Assembly (NCBI GenBank): GCA_001595945.1 | Contig: LSSI01000025.1 | Span: 78,550-111,154 of the forward strand | Length of the DNA: 32,605 nt | From: Thermoplasmatales archaeon SM1-50 | Lineage (GTDB): Archaea > Thermoplasmatota > E2 > DHVEG-1 | Direction of reading: 5' to 3' | In this document: one piece after another, positions 7,711 through 15,591 of the stretch | Layout of the letters: the number at the start of each line of letters is the position of its first letter | Numbering within the stretch: the first letter of the stretch is position 1 | Program-made: the position numbers and the translations under genes | Notes under the pieces: generated by a model | The model's database searches: none | What the model saw: only the letters and a program-made list of their open reading frames with translations | What the model was told of the DNA's origin: nothing

Positions 7711-7733
7711 TAACGAAACAGCGATTAGAACCT

Positions 7734-9809
7734 ATGAATATTACGCATGTTCGAAAAAGAACTGGCGAAATTGTTCCATTTGATGCTGAGAAAATTACGA
7801 TCGCTATTCAGAAAGCGATGCATGCCTTGGATATAATCAACAGAAAAAAAACCGAAACTCTTACTAGGAGAATAGTGGAATTACTCCAATCAAAACAATC
7901 AACGTTTCACGGTGGTATCCCTACCATTGAGCAGATTCAGGATACCGTCGAAGAGGTCCTTGAGCAAAAAGAACAACGCATCTATAAAGCATACTCTCTA
8001 TATCGACGATCTCGGGGGATTGCCAGGGAAATAAAACAGTATTTCAAGATACGGGATGATCTGAAGCTTCAAGTCAACGCCCTCAAAGTCCTAGAGGAAC
8101 GATACCTCGTAAAAAATGAGGAAGGGAAGATTATTGAAACTCCAACACAGCTCTTCCGAAGGGTCGCACATGCGATCGCAAAGCAAGATAGTTTATACGG
8201 AAAAGATCCAACAAAAACAGAGGAAAAATTTTACTCAGCGATGCGGAATCTAGAGTTTCTACCAAACTCGCCAACACTTATGAATGCCGGAACAAAACTT
8301 GGTCAACTGTCTGCTTGTTTTGTCCTTCCTATTGAAGATAGCCTTGAGGGTATTTTTACAACACTTAAGAACATGGCTTTAATTCAGCAATCAGGTGGAG
8401 GAACTGGGTTTAGTTTTAGTCGTTTACGAGAGAAAGGTGCGATTGTGAAAAGCACAAAAGGCGTTGCAAGTGGTCCAATCTCATTTATGAGAATTTTTGA
8501 CAGTACAACCGATGTGATTAAACAGGGAGGGAAACGCCGTGGGGCCAATATCGGTATTCTCCATTGCACCCATCCTGATCTCCCGGAGTTCGTAACCGCA
8601 AAAACGGGCAAACGACTATCAAACTTCAACATCTCTGTTGCAGTAACCGATACATTCATGAAAAAGGTGTTAAAAAAAGGCACGGTTGTGTTACGCAGCC
8701 CAAAGACTGATAAGATTGTTCAGAAGATCAATGCTGCAGACCTATTTGAGATGATTGTGCACAACGCCTGGGAGACCGGTGACCCGGGATTATTGTTCGT
8801 CGATGAGATTAACAGAAAACATCCACTCAAAGATCTTGGTCTTATCGAGGCGACTAACCCCTGTGGTGAAGTCCCATTGTTGTCCTATGAATCGTGTAAT
8901 CTTGGCAGCATTAATCTTGCTAAAATGGTACATAATAGAAAACTTAATTGGAAGAAGCTACGAGAGATAACACAACTTGCCGTCCATTTCTTAGATAATG
9001 TGATCGATGCAAATGTGTATCCTTTGAAAGAGACAGAAACTATTACAAAAGCAAACAGAAAGATCGGTATTGGTGTGATGGGATTTGCTGATATGCTGTT
9101 CATGCTTAGGATTCCGTATGACAGCAAACAAGGGTTGCAACTTGGCGAACGGCTCATCAACTTCATTGCAAAAGAAGCACGAGAAAAATCAGTGGAACTT
9201 GGAAAAGAACGAGGGTCGTTTACGAATTTTAATCATAGCACCTTGACAAAGACTTATCCTGCTATGCGCAACGCGACCTGTGTAACAATCGCGCCAACTG
9301 GGACCATTAGCATCATAGCGGGATGTTCCTCAGGCATTGAACCAGTATTTGCATTAGCGTTCCTCCGACGAGTTATGGAAGGAAAACAATTACCCGAGAT
9401 AAACGAGACATTCAAACGGGAATTGATACAACGTGACCTCTATTCAGAAGAATTGATTCGTCTGATTTCAAAAACCGGAACTATCAGGCGTCTAAGATTG
9501 CCTGTTGATCTAAAAAAAATCTTTGTGACCTCCTTTGATATACCACCAGAGGTTCATGTCCGAATGCAAGCGACATTCCAACAACATGTGGATAATGCAG
9601 TGAGTAAAACCGTTAATCTACCTAAATACAGCACCCAAAAAGATGTGAAGAATATCTATCTGCTCGCATGGAGGTTAAAATGCAAAGGAATAACGATTTA
9701 CCGCTATGGGAGTAAGCCTGAGCAGGTCCTATACCTTGGCACAGGAAAATCAATCGTGGTGACAACTGATTACGCAGGTGGATGCCCTACTGGGTTATGC
9801 CCGCTGTAA
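7734..9809 (+). CDS. nrdJ: Class II (adenosylcobalamin-dependent) ribonucleoside reductase
   Basis: It reduces ribonucleotides to deoxyribonucleotides with an adenosylcobalamin-derived thiyl radical. Residues 1-95 are an ATP-cone allosteric domain (reads VRKRTGEIVPFDAEKI). The catalytic ten-stranded barrel follows with LPNSPTLMNAG, SACFVLPIEDS (Cys195, redox pair), NPCGE (Cys377, radical site), YESCNLGSINL (Cys388, redox pair) and APTGTISIIAGCSSG. The C-terminus ends in GGCPTGLCPL, a Cys pair that would re-reduce the active site with thioredoxin or a similar donor. The layout with SLEGIF and QQSGGGTGF is typical of NrdJ; no small beta subunit gene is nearby, as expected. The start is set at ATG 7734 because the family N-terminus begins there and the TATA box overlaps the longer alternative at 7662. 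691 residues; typical. Confidence 0.93.
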   Translation: MNITHVRKRTGEIVPFDAEKITIAIQKAMHALDIINRKKTETLTRRIVELLQSKQSTFHGGIPTIEQIQDTVEEVLEQKEQRIYKAYSLYRRSRGIAREIKQYFKIRDDLKLQVNALKVLEERYLVKNEEGKIIETPTQLFRRVAHAIAKQDSLYGKDPTKTEEKFYSAMRNLEFLPNSPTLMNAGTKLGQLSACFVLPIEDSLEGIFTTLKNMALIQQSGGGTGFSFSRLREKGAIVKSTKGVASGPISFMRIFDSTTDVIKQGGKRRGANIGILHCTHPDLPEFVTAKTGKRLSNFNISVAVTDTFMKKVLKKGTVVLRSPKTDKIVQKINAADLFEMIVHNAWETGDPGLLFVDEINRKHPLKDLGLIEATNPCGEVPLLSYESCNLGSINLAKMVHNRKLNWKKLREITQLAVHFLDNVIDANVYPLKETETITKANRKIGIGVMGFADMLFMLRIPYDSKQGLQLGERLINFIAKEAREKSVELGKERGSFTNFNHSTLTKTYPAMRNATCVTIAPTGTISIIAGCSSGIEPVFALAFLRRVMEGKQLPEINETFKRELIQRDLYSEELIRLISKTGTIRRLRLPVDLKKIFVTSFDIPPEVHVRMQATFQQHVDNAVSKTVNLPKYSTQKDVKNIYLLAWRLKCKGITIYRYGSKPEQVLYLGTGKSIVVTTDYAGGCPTGLCPL

Positions 9810-9852
9810 TGACGATAAAACAAAAATATTTAAGTACCATCGCGTGATAAGA

Positions 9853-9897
9853 ATGTCTATCCTGCGGATGAAAGTGATGCACATCACTCCTGAATAG
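9853..9897 (+). promoter_or_regulatory. FKBP leader region with a 14-codon ORF and a 6-bp inverted repeat
   Basis: A TATA element (ATATTTAAG, 9826-9834) places the transcript start near 9853-9857, about 90 nt before the FKBP start codon. The leader contains a 14-codon ATG frame (MSILRMKVMHITPE) and, inside it, GTGATG at 9874-9879 facing CATCAC at 9882-9887 with only two bases between. Such a tight inverted repeat suits a protein-binding site better than an RNA hairpin. The ORF may or may not be translated. Confidence 0.3.
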
Positions 9898-9941
9898 TGT
9901 GTTCTTTTTGTTTGTTGGATAAATACTTGGATGGAGAAATC

Positions 9942-10385
9942 ATGAAGACCATTAAAGAAGGAGATACGGTTCAGGTTGTATGTGAGGCAAAATTAGAAAA
10001 TGGCGAACTTTGTTATAAGACTGATGCGGAAAGTCCTCTTCAGTTAGTCATTGGAGAGGGGAAATTCTTTCCCGTCGTTGAGAAAGCGTTAGAGCAGATG
10101 GCTGAGGGGCAATCAAAGACGATCACTTTGGAAGCCGAGGATGCATTTGGTCCTCATATTGACGATCTTGTGATACAGGTGCCAAAATCAGTATTTAAAT
10201 CTGAGGTAACTTTGGAGGTTGGCTCTCGTATTAAGATTGATGCGCCCACGGGAAAATCATTTGTCGGTACCATAATTGCCATGGATGAGCAGACCTTTAC
10301 ATTGGATCTCAATCATCTCTTGGCAGGGAAACGACTTATCGTAAAAATCGATGTTCTTACAATAACAAACAAAGAAAATACTTAG
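9942..10385 (+). CDS. FKBP-type peptidyl-prolyl isomerase (SlyD-like)
   Basis: The 147-residue protein starts with KEGDTVQVVCEAKLENGELC, a typical FKBP first strand, then IGEGKFFPVVEKALEQMAEG, which matches the conserved G-x-G-x-x-(F/L)-x-x-x-E-x-A-L-x-G-M pattern. The segment from about residue 65 (EDAFGPHIDDLVIQVPKSVF) begins the insert-in-flap domain that gives SlyD-type FKBPs their chaperone activity, and the FKBP fold closes with LNHLLAGKRLIVKIDVL. Cytoplasmic, prolyl isomerase plus holdase activity by family knowledge. ATG 9942 is chosen because GGAG precedes it closely; the upstream ATG at 9897 would add an unrelated Cys-rich stretch. No His-rich metal-binding tail is present. Confidence 0.88.
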   Translation: MKTIKEGDTVQVVCEAKLENGELCYKTDAESPLQLVIGEGKFFPVVEKALEQMAEGQSKTITLEAEDAFGPHIDDLVIQVPKSVFKSEVTLEVGSRIKIDAPTGKSFVGTIIAMDEQTFTLDLNHLLAGKRLIVKIDVLTITNKENT

Positions 10386-10397
10386 TTAATGTCTCCC

Positions 10398-10419
10398 TTT
10401 TATTTTTTTATATTTTTTC
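10398..10419 (+). terminator. T-rich terminator after the FKBP gene
   Basis: Three runs of T broken by single A bases follow the stop codon by about 12 nt. This is the usual form of an archaeal intrinsic terminator, and it separates the FKBP gene from the TATA box (GATTTAAATATC, about 10447-10458) of the next gene. Confidence 0.4.
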
Positions 10420-10487
10420 TGAATTTTTCGTTTTAAAACATGATAAAGATTTAAATATCTCTTTAGATTTGCCTGGAAGAAGGATAG

Positions 10488-11624
10488 ATGACTATGATGA
10501 CAAATAAAAAAGCGGATCTTGCTGGTCCTGGAATTGGTACTTATAATGAAGTTGAAAAAGTGCTTCCGAAAAGCTATAAATCGTTATTAACACCAAAGGA
10601 AACCCAAAAGGCGATTTTTACTGCAAAGCACTATATTGAAGAACATTTGAACAAAGAACTTAATCTCATAATGGTAACTGTTCCTCTTATCGTTGATAAA
10701 GAAAGTGGCGTAAATGATTACCTTGATAGAGACGGCTCACGCACGCCGGTTGAATTCCCTTGTGGATTAGGTATACAACCACGTATTCAAGGTCAGATTA
10801 TTCAAGCAGCTACGAAATGGAAACGTATGGCCCTTAAGGAATTTGATATGAATGTTGGTGAGGGTCTAAACACAGACATGCGAGCAGTTCGGAAAGACTA
10901 TTTCCTTGACCATGACCATAGCTCTTATGTAGATCAATGGGACTGGGAGAAGGTCATCTCGAAAGATCAAAGAAACCTTCATTACCTCAAAGATACTGTG
11001 AAAAAAATCTGGAAGGTCTTCAAAGGTGCAGAACATCTTGTCCTTGATCAGTTTCCACAACTCGAGTCAAAAACAATTCCAAATCTTCCAGACCAACTTG
11101 AATTCTTCCACGCCGAAGATATTCTTGACATGTACCCCGATTTACCAAGAAAACAACGCGAAACGGCAATTCTTCAAGATCATCCTGCGATCTTCATTAT
11201 CGGTATCGGTTCAATTTTAAAAGACGGTTACCCTCATGAGATGCGTGCTGCCGATTATGATGATTGGATTACTGATACTTCTAATGAATCGGGGAAAAAG
11301 ACTCAGGGATTGAATGGAGATATCTTAGTTTGGAACCCTGTGACACAACGCCGTCACGAACTGTCTTCCATGGGAATTCGTGTCACTGCAGACACATTAA
11401 AAAAACAACTTGAACTTTCAGGTCAAAATGACTTCCTTACTCGTCCATATCATCAAGCAATTCTTAACAATAAAATTCCATTAAGTATTGGGGGTGGAAT
11501 AGGGCAGTCTCGAACATATATGTACCTTTTGAAAAAAGCTCATCTCGGTGAAGTTAGTGTGACGGTCTGGCCAAAACAACTCAGAGAAATCTGCGAGAAG
11601 AAAAACATATACGTTCTTAACTAA
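10488..11624 (+). CDS. asnA: Aspartate--ammonia ligase (asparagine synthetase A)
   Basis: AsnA makes asparagine from aspartate, ammonia and ATP through an aspartyl-adenylate. It has a class II aminoacyl-tRNA-synthetase-like fold. The 378-residue sequence follows bacterial AsnA closely: AAKHYIEEHL-like start, KWKRMALKEF, GEGLNTDMRAVR, SYVDQWDWEKV, HEMRAADYDDWIT, GLNGDILVWNPV, ELSSMGIRVTADTLKKQL and SIGGGIGQSRTYM, the last supplying the ATP-binding motif 3 region. It is about 45 residues longer than the roughly 330-residue E. coli enzyme, mostly at the N-terminus and in the central insert around residues 175-210. Three closely spaced ATGs (10488, 10494, 10497) are possible starts; GAAGGA upstream favours one of these. 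A bacterial-type enzyme in an archaeal setting suggests transfer. Confidence 0.93.
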   Translation: MTMMTNKKADLAGPGIGTYNEVEKVLPKSYKSLLTPKETQKAIFTAKHYIEEHLNKELNLIMVTVPLIVDKESGVNDYLDRDGSRTPVEFPCGLGIQPRIQGQIIQAATKWKRMALKEFDMNVGEGLNTDMRAVRKDYFLDHDHSSYVDQWDWEKVISKDQRNLHYLKDTVKKIWKVFKGAEHLVLDQFPQLESKTIPNLPDQLEFFHAEDILDMYPDLPRKQRETAILQDHPAIFIIGIGSILKDGYPHEMRAADYDDWITDTSNESGKKTQGLNGDILVWNPVTQRRHELSSMGIRVTADTLKKQLELSGQNDFLTRPYHQAILNNKIPLSIGGGIGQSRTYMYLLKKAHLGEVSVTVWPKQLREICEKKNIYVLN

Positions 11625-11714
11625 AAAACCTTCTCAACGTATTTTTTTTCAAATCGCTGTAATAATTGAAGAGCTTATTTCCTGTTTAATCCTAATAAAA
11701 AAAAGAGAGGGGTA

Positions 11715-12971
11715 TTATTTAACCCCGATTACGAAGAACAGTAAGACAAATCCTGTTTTGGTTGTCGCAGCGCCATTAACGGTTACGGTGATCGTTGTCT
11801 TCCCAAACCCAAGGACCGAATGTTTCTTTTCAGATTCGGAACCAGCTGGGATCTGGAGGATAGTCCCTTCTGCGTAATCTCCTTTAAAGAGGAATCCTCC
11901 TTCAAGGGCGATGCTCCATTCGACGCCTGTAATTTCTGAGGTTCCTGTGTTTTTGATGGTTACTGTGATTCCTAATCCTCCTTTTACGGTGACTTCGATT
12001 GGGTATTGGATTGTGAACTCTTCTGATTTTTCGTCTTCAACATTTCCTGCGATATCGACCGAGTAGAAAGCTACGGTGTGATTTCCGTTTCCTGTGACCA
12101 TGAATGGTGCTGTGTAGGTGTTCCATGTCCCATCATCAATCTTGTACATGGTGTAGTTCACACCAGAGCCAGAGTCAGTTGCAGATAACGTTACTTTTAC
12201 ATCGGATACGTAGACTCCACCGCTTTCATTTCCTTCAAGAGTTGCAGTTGTAACTGGTGGTATAGTGTCTCCGCCCCCGCCACCTGTGACTTCAAAATCA
12301 TCAATAAACAGCATCCAGGAGTCTACCGATATATCGTTTATTCCGATGTATATGCTTTGACCAGCATAGCTAGAAATATCAAATGTGTATAGCGTCCAGG
12401 TTAGTGGTGGCTGGATATAAGATCCAGGTGATATTTTCGTGAAGCTTGATGGGTTGGTATCGGTGGTTGAGACACTGACAGTGAACCTTTCAAAATTATA
12501 TTGGTCGCTAAATGAACGTGCCCAGAAACTGACGTTATCATAATCACCAGTGAGCTGCGGAGTAATCAACCAATCGTCACTGATATATCCAACATTGTCT
12601 TCGTTAATTCCCATAACCATTTTGCTGCCTGAATGAGGCTGCCATTCTGTGCCTGATTGCGGTGGTGTGGTTGTTGAAGGATTAAAAATGATAAACGCAT
12701 AGGCTGACCATTGATTTGGCCATGAAACGGCACTATGACCAAATGTCGGACTACCATCAACATCAATACAGGTCCATGGTGGGAAGTTGGTGAGCCAATC
12801 AGTATAGTTTTCAAACCCATCTTGAAAGATAATGTCTCTATTTGTCGTTCCTGGATTTAACGAAACGACACTATCAGTTCTTGTCTTTGTTGGTATCGCC
12901 GATACAGGAAGACACATTGCTAAGGCGATAACTATGACTAAAGCTGCCTTTAGTATTGATTTTTTCAACAT
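11715..12971 (-). CDS. Exported multidomain surface protein (choice-of-anchor J / cleaved-adhesin-like, Ig-like and CARDB-like domains)
   Basis: A classic signal peptide (basic start LKKSILKAA, hydrophobic core, VSA cleavage) opens this 418-residue protein. Residues about 47-228 look like a jelly-roll of the cleaved-adhesin / choice-of-anchor J type: FQDGFENYTDWL, then SGSKMVMGI, DDWLITPQL, VSFWARSF and LFIDDFEVTG. A GGGGG linker leads into an Ig-like domain starting DTIPPVTTATLEG and containing YKIDDGTW and YSVDIAGNVE, as in bacterial Ig repeats of cell-surface enzymes. The last 100 residues (TVKGGLGITVTIKNTGT) form a CARDB-like beta domain ending in a short hydrophobic tail. It should act outside the cell in binding or adhesion; no catalytic motif seen. 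GGAGG precedes the ATG; a TATA-like ATATATA lies near 13021-13030. Confidence 0.75.
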   Translation of the reverse strand: MLKKSILKAALVIVIALAMCLPVSAIPTKTRTDSVVSLNPGTTNRDIIFQDGFENYTDWLTNFPPWTCIDVDGSPTFGHSAVSWPNQWSAYAFIIFNPSTTTPPQSGTEWQPHSGSKMVMGINEDNVGYISDDWLITPQLTGDYDNVSFWARSFSDQYNFERFTVSVSTTDTNPSSFTKISPGSYIQPPLTWTLYTFDISSYAGQSIYIGINDISVDSWMLFIDDFEVTGGGGGDTIPPVTTATLEGNESGGVYVSDVKVTLSATDSGSGVNYTMYKIDDGTWNTYTAPFMVTGNGNHTVAFYSVDIAGNVEDEKSEEFTIQYPIEVTVKGGLGITVTIKNTGTSEITGVEWSIALEGGFLFKGDYAEGTILQIPAGSESEKKHSVLGFGKTTITVTVNGAATTKTGFVLLFFVIGVK

Positions 12972-13144
12972 TTTTTTGCCTCCACTTTAAATTTTATCAA
13001 TTCTTTAAATAGAACGTATACTATATATTTTTTTCGGTCAGATTATTATACAAAGAAGAAGATTAATATATGTATTTTATTCTTATTTTTTCTAATTTTT
13101 GCAAGTGTTCCATGCTCGATAGATCTTGGTATTAAAATCTACTT

Positions 13145-14860
13145 CTACAGGTATCTAAGACCTGGGTAATCAGGCGCATAACAAATGACTTTGAAAACTT
13201 GATTTGCTATAGGGTTAGGAATCATATTTTGGTACATCCAGACCGTCTTTTTTTCTTCCGTCACTTCAAAAAAATGACCATGATCCCCATCGCAGATTAG
13301 TGTGTTTCCATTTAGCAGACGCTGAGCACTTGATAGATATCCTGCAAAAAAATCAAACGGATTTGTGGCACTATAGCTCCATGCTAGTTCTTCTGGCCCA
13401 TACGCTGTATCAGGTTCTAGATAGTAATGTCCGGTTTTATCAACAGGAGGAATAAACTCATCCACGGACGAGTATTGCCCTTCAGGTCGCCCTTGGCCAT
13501 TATTAAAGACAAGGATATTACCTTCACCAGGACATCCTGGTTTTATCCACGAAGCATCATGCTGGGCGAATAATTTTCTATCATTGGATGTCCCTCGTCG
13601 ATACGCTGCAGGATTTCCCCAACGGTAAAGAAGATCCCCGCCTTTCCCACTGTTCCCACCGTAATGACCCGTGGCTTCCTCTGTTGTAGTGCTATGATCA
13701 ATGACCCATATTTCATGAAAATTTTTAACGCTAATAAGTATCTGATCGAACTCCTCGCTATAATCAATTGAATTGACATGATTCCAATCTGCACGTTGTT
13801 TGCCTACTTCACTATCATAATTAATGTCGATTAACTCGGGATGTTCCTCTACAATCCCGTAATTCTGTTTCGTCGGATCGAAATCTTGTATGAGGTGATC
13901 CCAGACATGCCATTCCCAGACGATGATTCCTTGGAAAGGGCCTGTACGTTGAACCTCAATTATATGATCAGGCCATAATTCTCCAGTGGGTAAAGAATTA
14001 GGATCCCGACCTGCAACGATTGCTTCATCAGCTGTTTTATATTCCCACGCGATCATAAGGATATTGTCGTTTGGCAAAGTTGTAAAATCGTGATGCAGGC
14101 AATGCTGATTATTTGAATAGTTATACTGCCAACGTTTTGTTCCATTCCAGTCAAAAAGCTCTATTCCTCCGGTCATCCCTCCTGCGATAAACACCGGATT
14201 ATTGAATAACAGGATGGTGCGGAGAAGATCCCCATTTTTTAAGAGTGATAGTCCAAGACCCTGAAGATACTTGCTTTCCCATGTATGAACAATGTTGCCT
14301 TGTTTGTCCATCAATAAGGTTTTTTTAGAATACTCAGGAGAAAACAGGGTGTAACCGTTAAACGCCTCCCCTGTGAAATAGGTAGTGATGATTTTTGTAA
14401 AGGGACCAAGCACCATAGTGACGATTCGTAGTTCTTTTTGAAGACATTCAGAGAAGTTAACAATTATGATGATCCCGGTTAATGGAAAAATTTTTCCAAG
14501 ACTAATACCAATAAGTTTGATATGGATGTCTGTGGATTCGTTTATCGCAAGGCTTGGTATCAGAAGAGTGCTTGTTTTTAATCGAACCAAGTAACCATTA
14601 GTCATACCGATTGACACCGAGATATTGTTCAAAGGGACATTTCCATTGTTTATCATTACAGCTGTTAATCCAAGACCACCGACAATATGTTCTATCGAAA
14701 GATTCGTGATATTTCCAGAAAAACCATCTGGTCTACTCAACTGTTTTGAAGGGAGAATGTCAAAGGCTTGAATCTGAGGAGCGAATCTTGGTGCAAGAAA
14801 AAGGATAATCATACAACCTACTACGAAGGAACTAATACTTTTTTTCACTAGGGAACTCAT
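13145..14860 (-). CDS. Exported arylsulfotransferase-family (ASST) protein
   Basis: The N-terminus has a signal peptide (KKSISSFVVGCMIILFLAP...QIQA). Residues about 50-150 form a beta-rich CARDB-like domain (IVGGLGLTAVMINNGN). From about 165 the sequence becomes a propeller of the aryl-sulfate sulfotransferase family: GYTLFSPEYSKKTLLMDKQG, VHTWES, HHDFTTLPNDNILMIAWE, IVWEWHVWDHL, DWNHVNSIDY, YRWGNP, FAQHDASW, GNILVFNNG and RLLNGNTLICDGDHG. ASST enzymes move sulfate between phenolic compounds without PAPS using an active-site His; several His are present in the expected loops, but I cannot assign the catalytic one by eye. 571 residues is typical. A TATA box (TTTATATAATA on the minus strand, 14881-14893) about 27 nt before the ATG suggests a leaderless mRNA. 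Confidence 0.85.
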   Translation of the reverse strand: MSSLVKKSISSFVVGCMIILFLAPRFAPQIQAFDILPSKQLSRPDGFSGNITNLSIEHIVGGLGLTAVMINNGNVPLNNISVSIGMTNGYLVRLKTSTLLIPSLAINESTDIHIKLIGISLGKIFPLTGIIIIVNFSECLQKELRIVTMVLGPFTKIITTYFTGEAFNGYTLFSPEYSKKTLLMDKQGNIVHTWESKYLQGLGLSLLKNGDLLRTILLFNNPVFIAGGMTGGIELFDWNGTKRWQYNYSNNQHCLHHDFTTLPNDNILMIAWEYKTADEAIVAGRDPNSLPTGELWPDHIIEVQRTGPFQGIIVWEWHVWDHLIQDFDPTKQNYGIVEEHPELIDINYDSEVGKQRADWNHVNSIDYSEEFDQILISVKNFHEIWVIDHSTTTEEATGHYGGNSGKGGDLLYRWGNPAAYRRGTSNDRKLFAQHDASWIKPGCPGEGNILVFNNGQGRPEGQYSSVDEFIPPVDKTGHYYLEPDTAYGPEELAWSYSATNPFDFFAGYLSSAQRLLNGNTLICDGDHGHFFEVTEEKKTVWMYQNMIPNPIANQVFKVICYAPDYPGLRYL

Positions 14861-15005
14861 CAGATTACTATACGAACTGATATTATATAAATCTATTTTC
14901 TTCCTAGGATTTTTTGAAGTTTTTTTTAATTTATATTAAAATAATCGTTTTGAATGAGAATATCTCAGATGTCTCTGGTAATGTGTAAAAAATGAGAAGA
15001 AGTTT

Positions 15006-15164
15006 TTATTCTTTTTTTTCTTCTTTTTTTTCTTTAGTGACTCCTTCTTTTACTCCTTTTCCAAATGCCTTAAAAGCCCCCCATCCTTTTTTAACTCCTT
15101 TTCCAAGCACTTCCCCTGTTTTTTCAGCTGCTTCTTCAACACTTCCTTTTTTCTCGTCTTCCAT
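15006..15164 (-). CDS. Small Lys/Gly/Glu-rich amphipathic protein (52 aa)
   Basis: Reading the minus strand from the ATG at 15164 gives 52 codons to a TAA at 15006. The product starts MEDEKKGSVEEAAEKTGEVL, continues with repeated Gly-Lys-Gly units spaced about every 7-15 residues (LGKGVKKGWGAFKAFGKGVK) and ends in a run of Lys and Glu. An AGGTGAAGG ribosome-binding site lies about 6-14 nt before the ATG, with an AT-rich promoter above. The pattern suggests an amphipathic helix of the YtxH or apolipoprotein-like type that may lie on a membrane or bind nucleic acid; this is inference. Low-complexity coding sequence, but the continuous frame and ribosome site support a real gene. Confidence 0.55.
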   Translation of the reverse strand: MEDEKKGSVEEAAEKTGEVLGKGVKKGWGAFKAFGKGVKEGVTKEKKEEKKE

Positions 15165-15482
15165 AATTCCTTCACCTTTTTTTATTTTTATATGTTATAC
15201 ATATGATTTGGTTATCATTTTTTTTATTTCTGCGATAAATATTTTACCGATTGTTTCAAAATTTTTTATACCTCTGATAAGTAACATAATCAAATCGTAC
15301 TTTCTTTTTTAATCAAACCCTAGTTTCTATAATAAATTTTTAAGTAGTTTAATGCTTCGGTTCGAGTTCATACAAAAAACTGTTTATGACAATCACTAAA
15401 TTTACTCAAATGTCTGAGTGTTTCCATTTTAACAAATTTACAGTTCTCCTCTCCAAAAAAATCATACAAAAGTGGTAATCAG
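15165..15482. other. Intergenic region between divergent genes
   Basis: About 320 nt of AT-rich DNA with no gene I can support. It must hold the promoter of the minus-strand small protein on its left side. GGTTCGAGTTC near 15359-15369 recalls a tRNA T-loop but has no pairing stem around it. Confidence 0.4.
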
Positions 15483-15515
15483 TTTTTATATAACTACTTA
15501 AGAGATTAAGAGATT
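15483..15515 (+). promoter_or_regulatory. TATA box and 8-bp tandem repeat upstream of the leader ORF and deacetylase gene
   Basis: TTTTTATATAAC (15483-15494) is a good TATA element. It is followed by two perfect, adjacent copies of AAGAGATT (15500-15507 and 15508-15515) that end exactly where the next ATG (15517) begins. Transcription should start at about 15514-15517, so the repeats cover the start site. Direct repeats at that place are well suited to repressor binding. Confidence 0.45.
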
Positions 15516-15516
15516 A

Positions 15517-15591
15517 ATGAAGTTTCCTCTAAAGGACTATATGGAGAAGGGAACCTTTTTAGCACCATTACGATTTCCTTATCGATCCTAA
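15517..15591 (+). CDS. Possible 24-residue leader peptide, start-stop overlap with the deacetylase gene
   Basis: An ATG placed about 28 nt after a TATA box, where a leaderless transcript would begin, opens a 24-codon frame (MKFPLKDYMEKGTFLAPLRF, then PYRS). Its TAA overlaps the ATG of the next gene as TAATG, which would couple translation of the two. There is no ribosome-binding site directly before the deacetylase ATG except what lies within this ORF, so termination-reinitiation is plausible. The peptide has no recognisable motif. It may be chance, and its length gives no statistical support. Confidence 0.3.
   Translation: MKFPLKDYMEKGTFLAPLRFPYRS

Noticed and set aside
7662-7733. Earlier ATG for the ribonucleotide reductase
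   Set aside because: The extra 24 residues overlap the TATA box and are absent from the family; the ATP-cone begins at 7734.
9897-9941. Earlier ATG for the FKBP gene
   Set aside because: It adds a Cys-rich stretch unlike the family; GGAG precedes the ATG at 9942.
15351-15372. tRNA T-loop-like GGTTCGAGTTC
   Set aside because: No flanking stem, acceptor arm or anticodon arm can be built around it.
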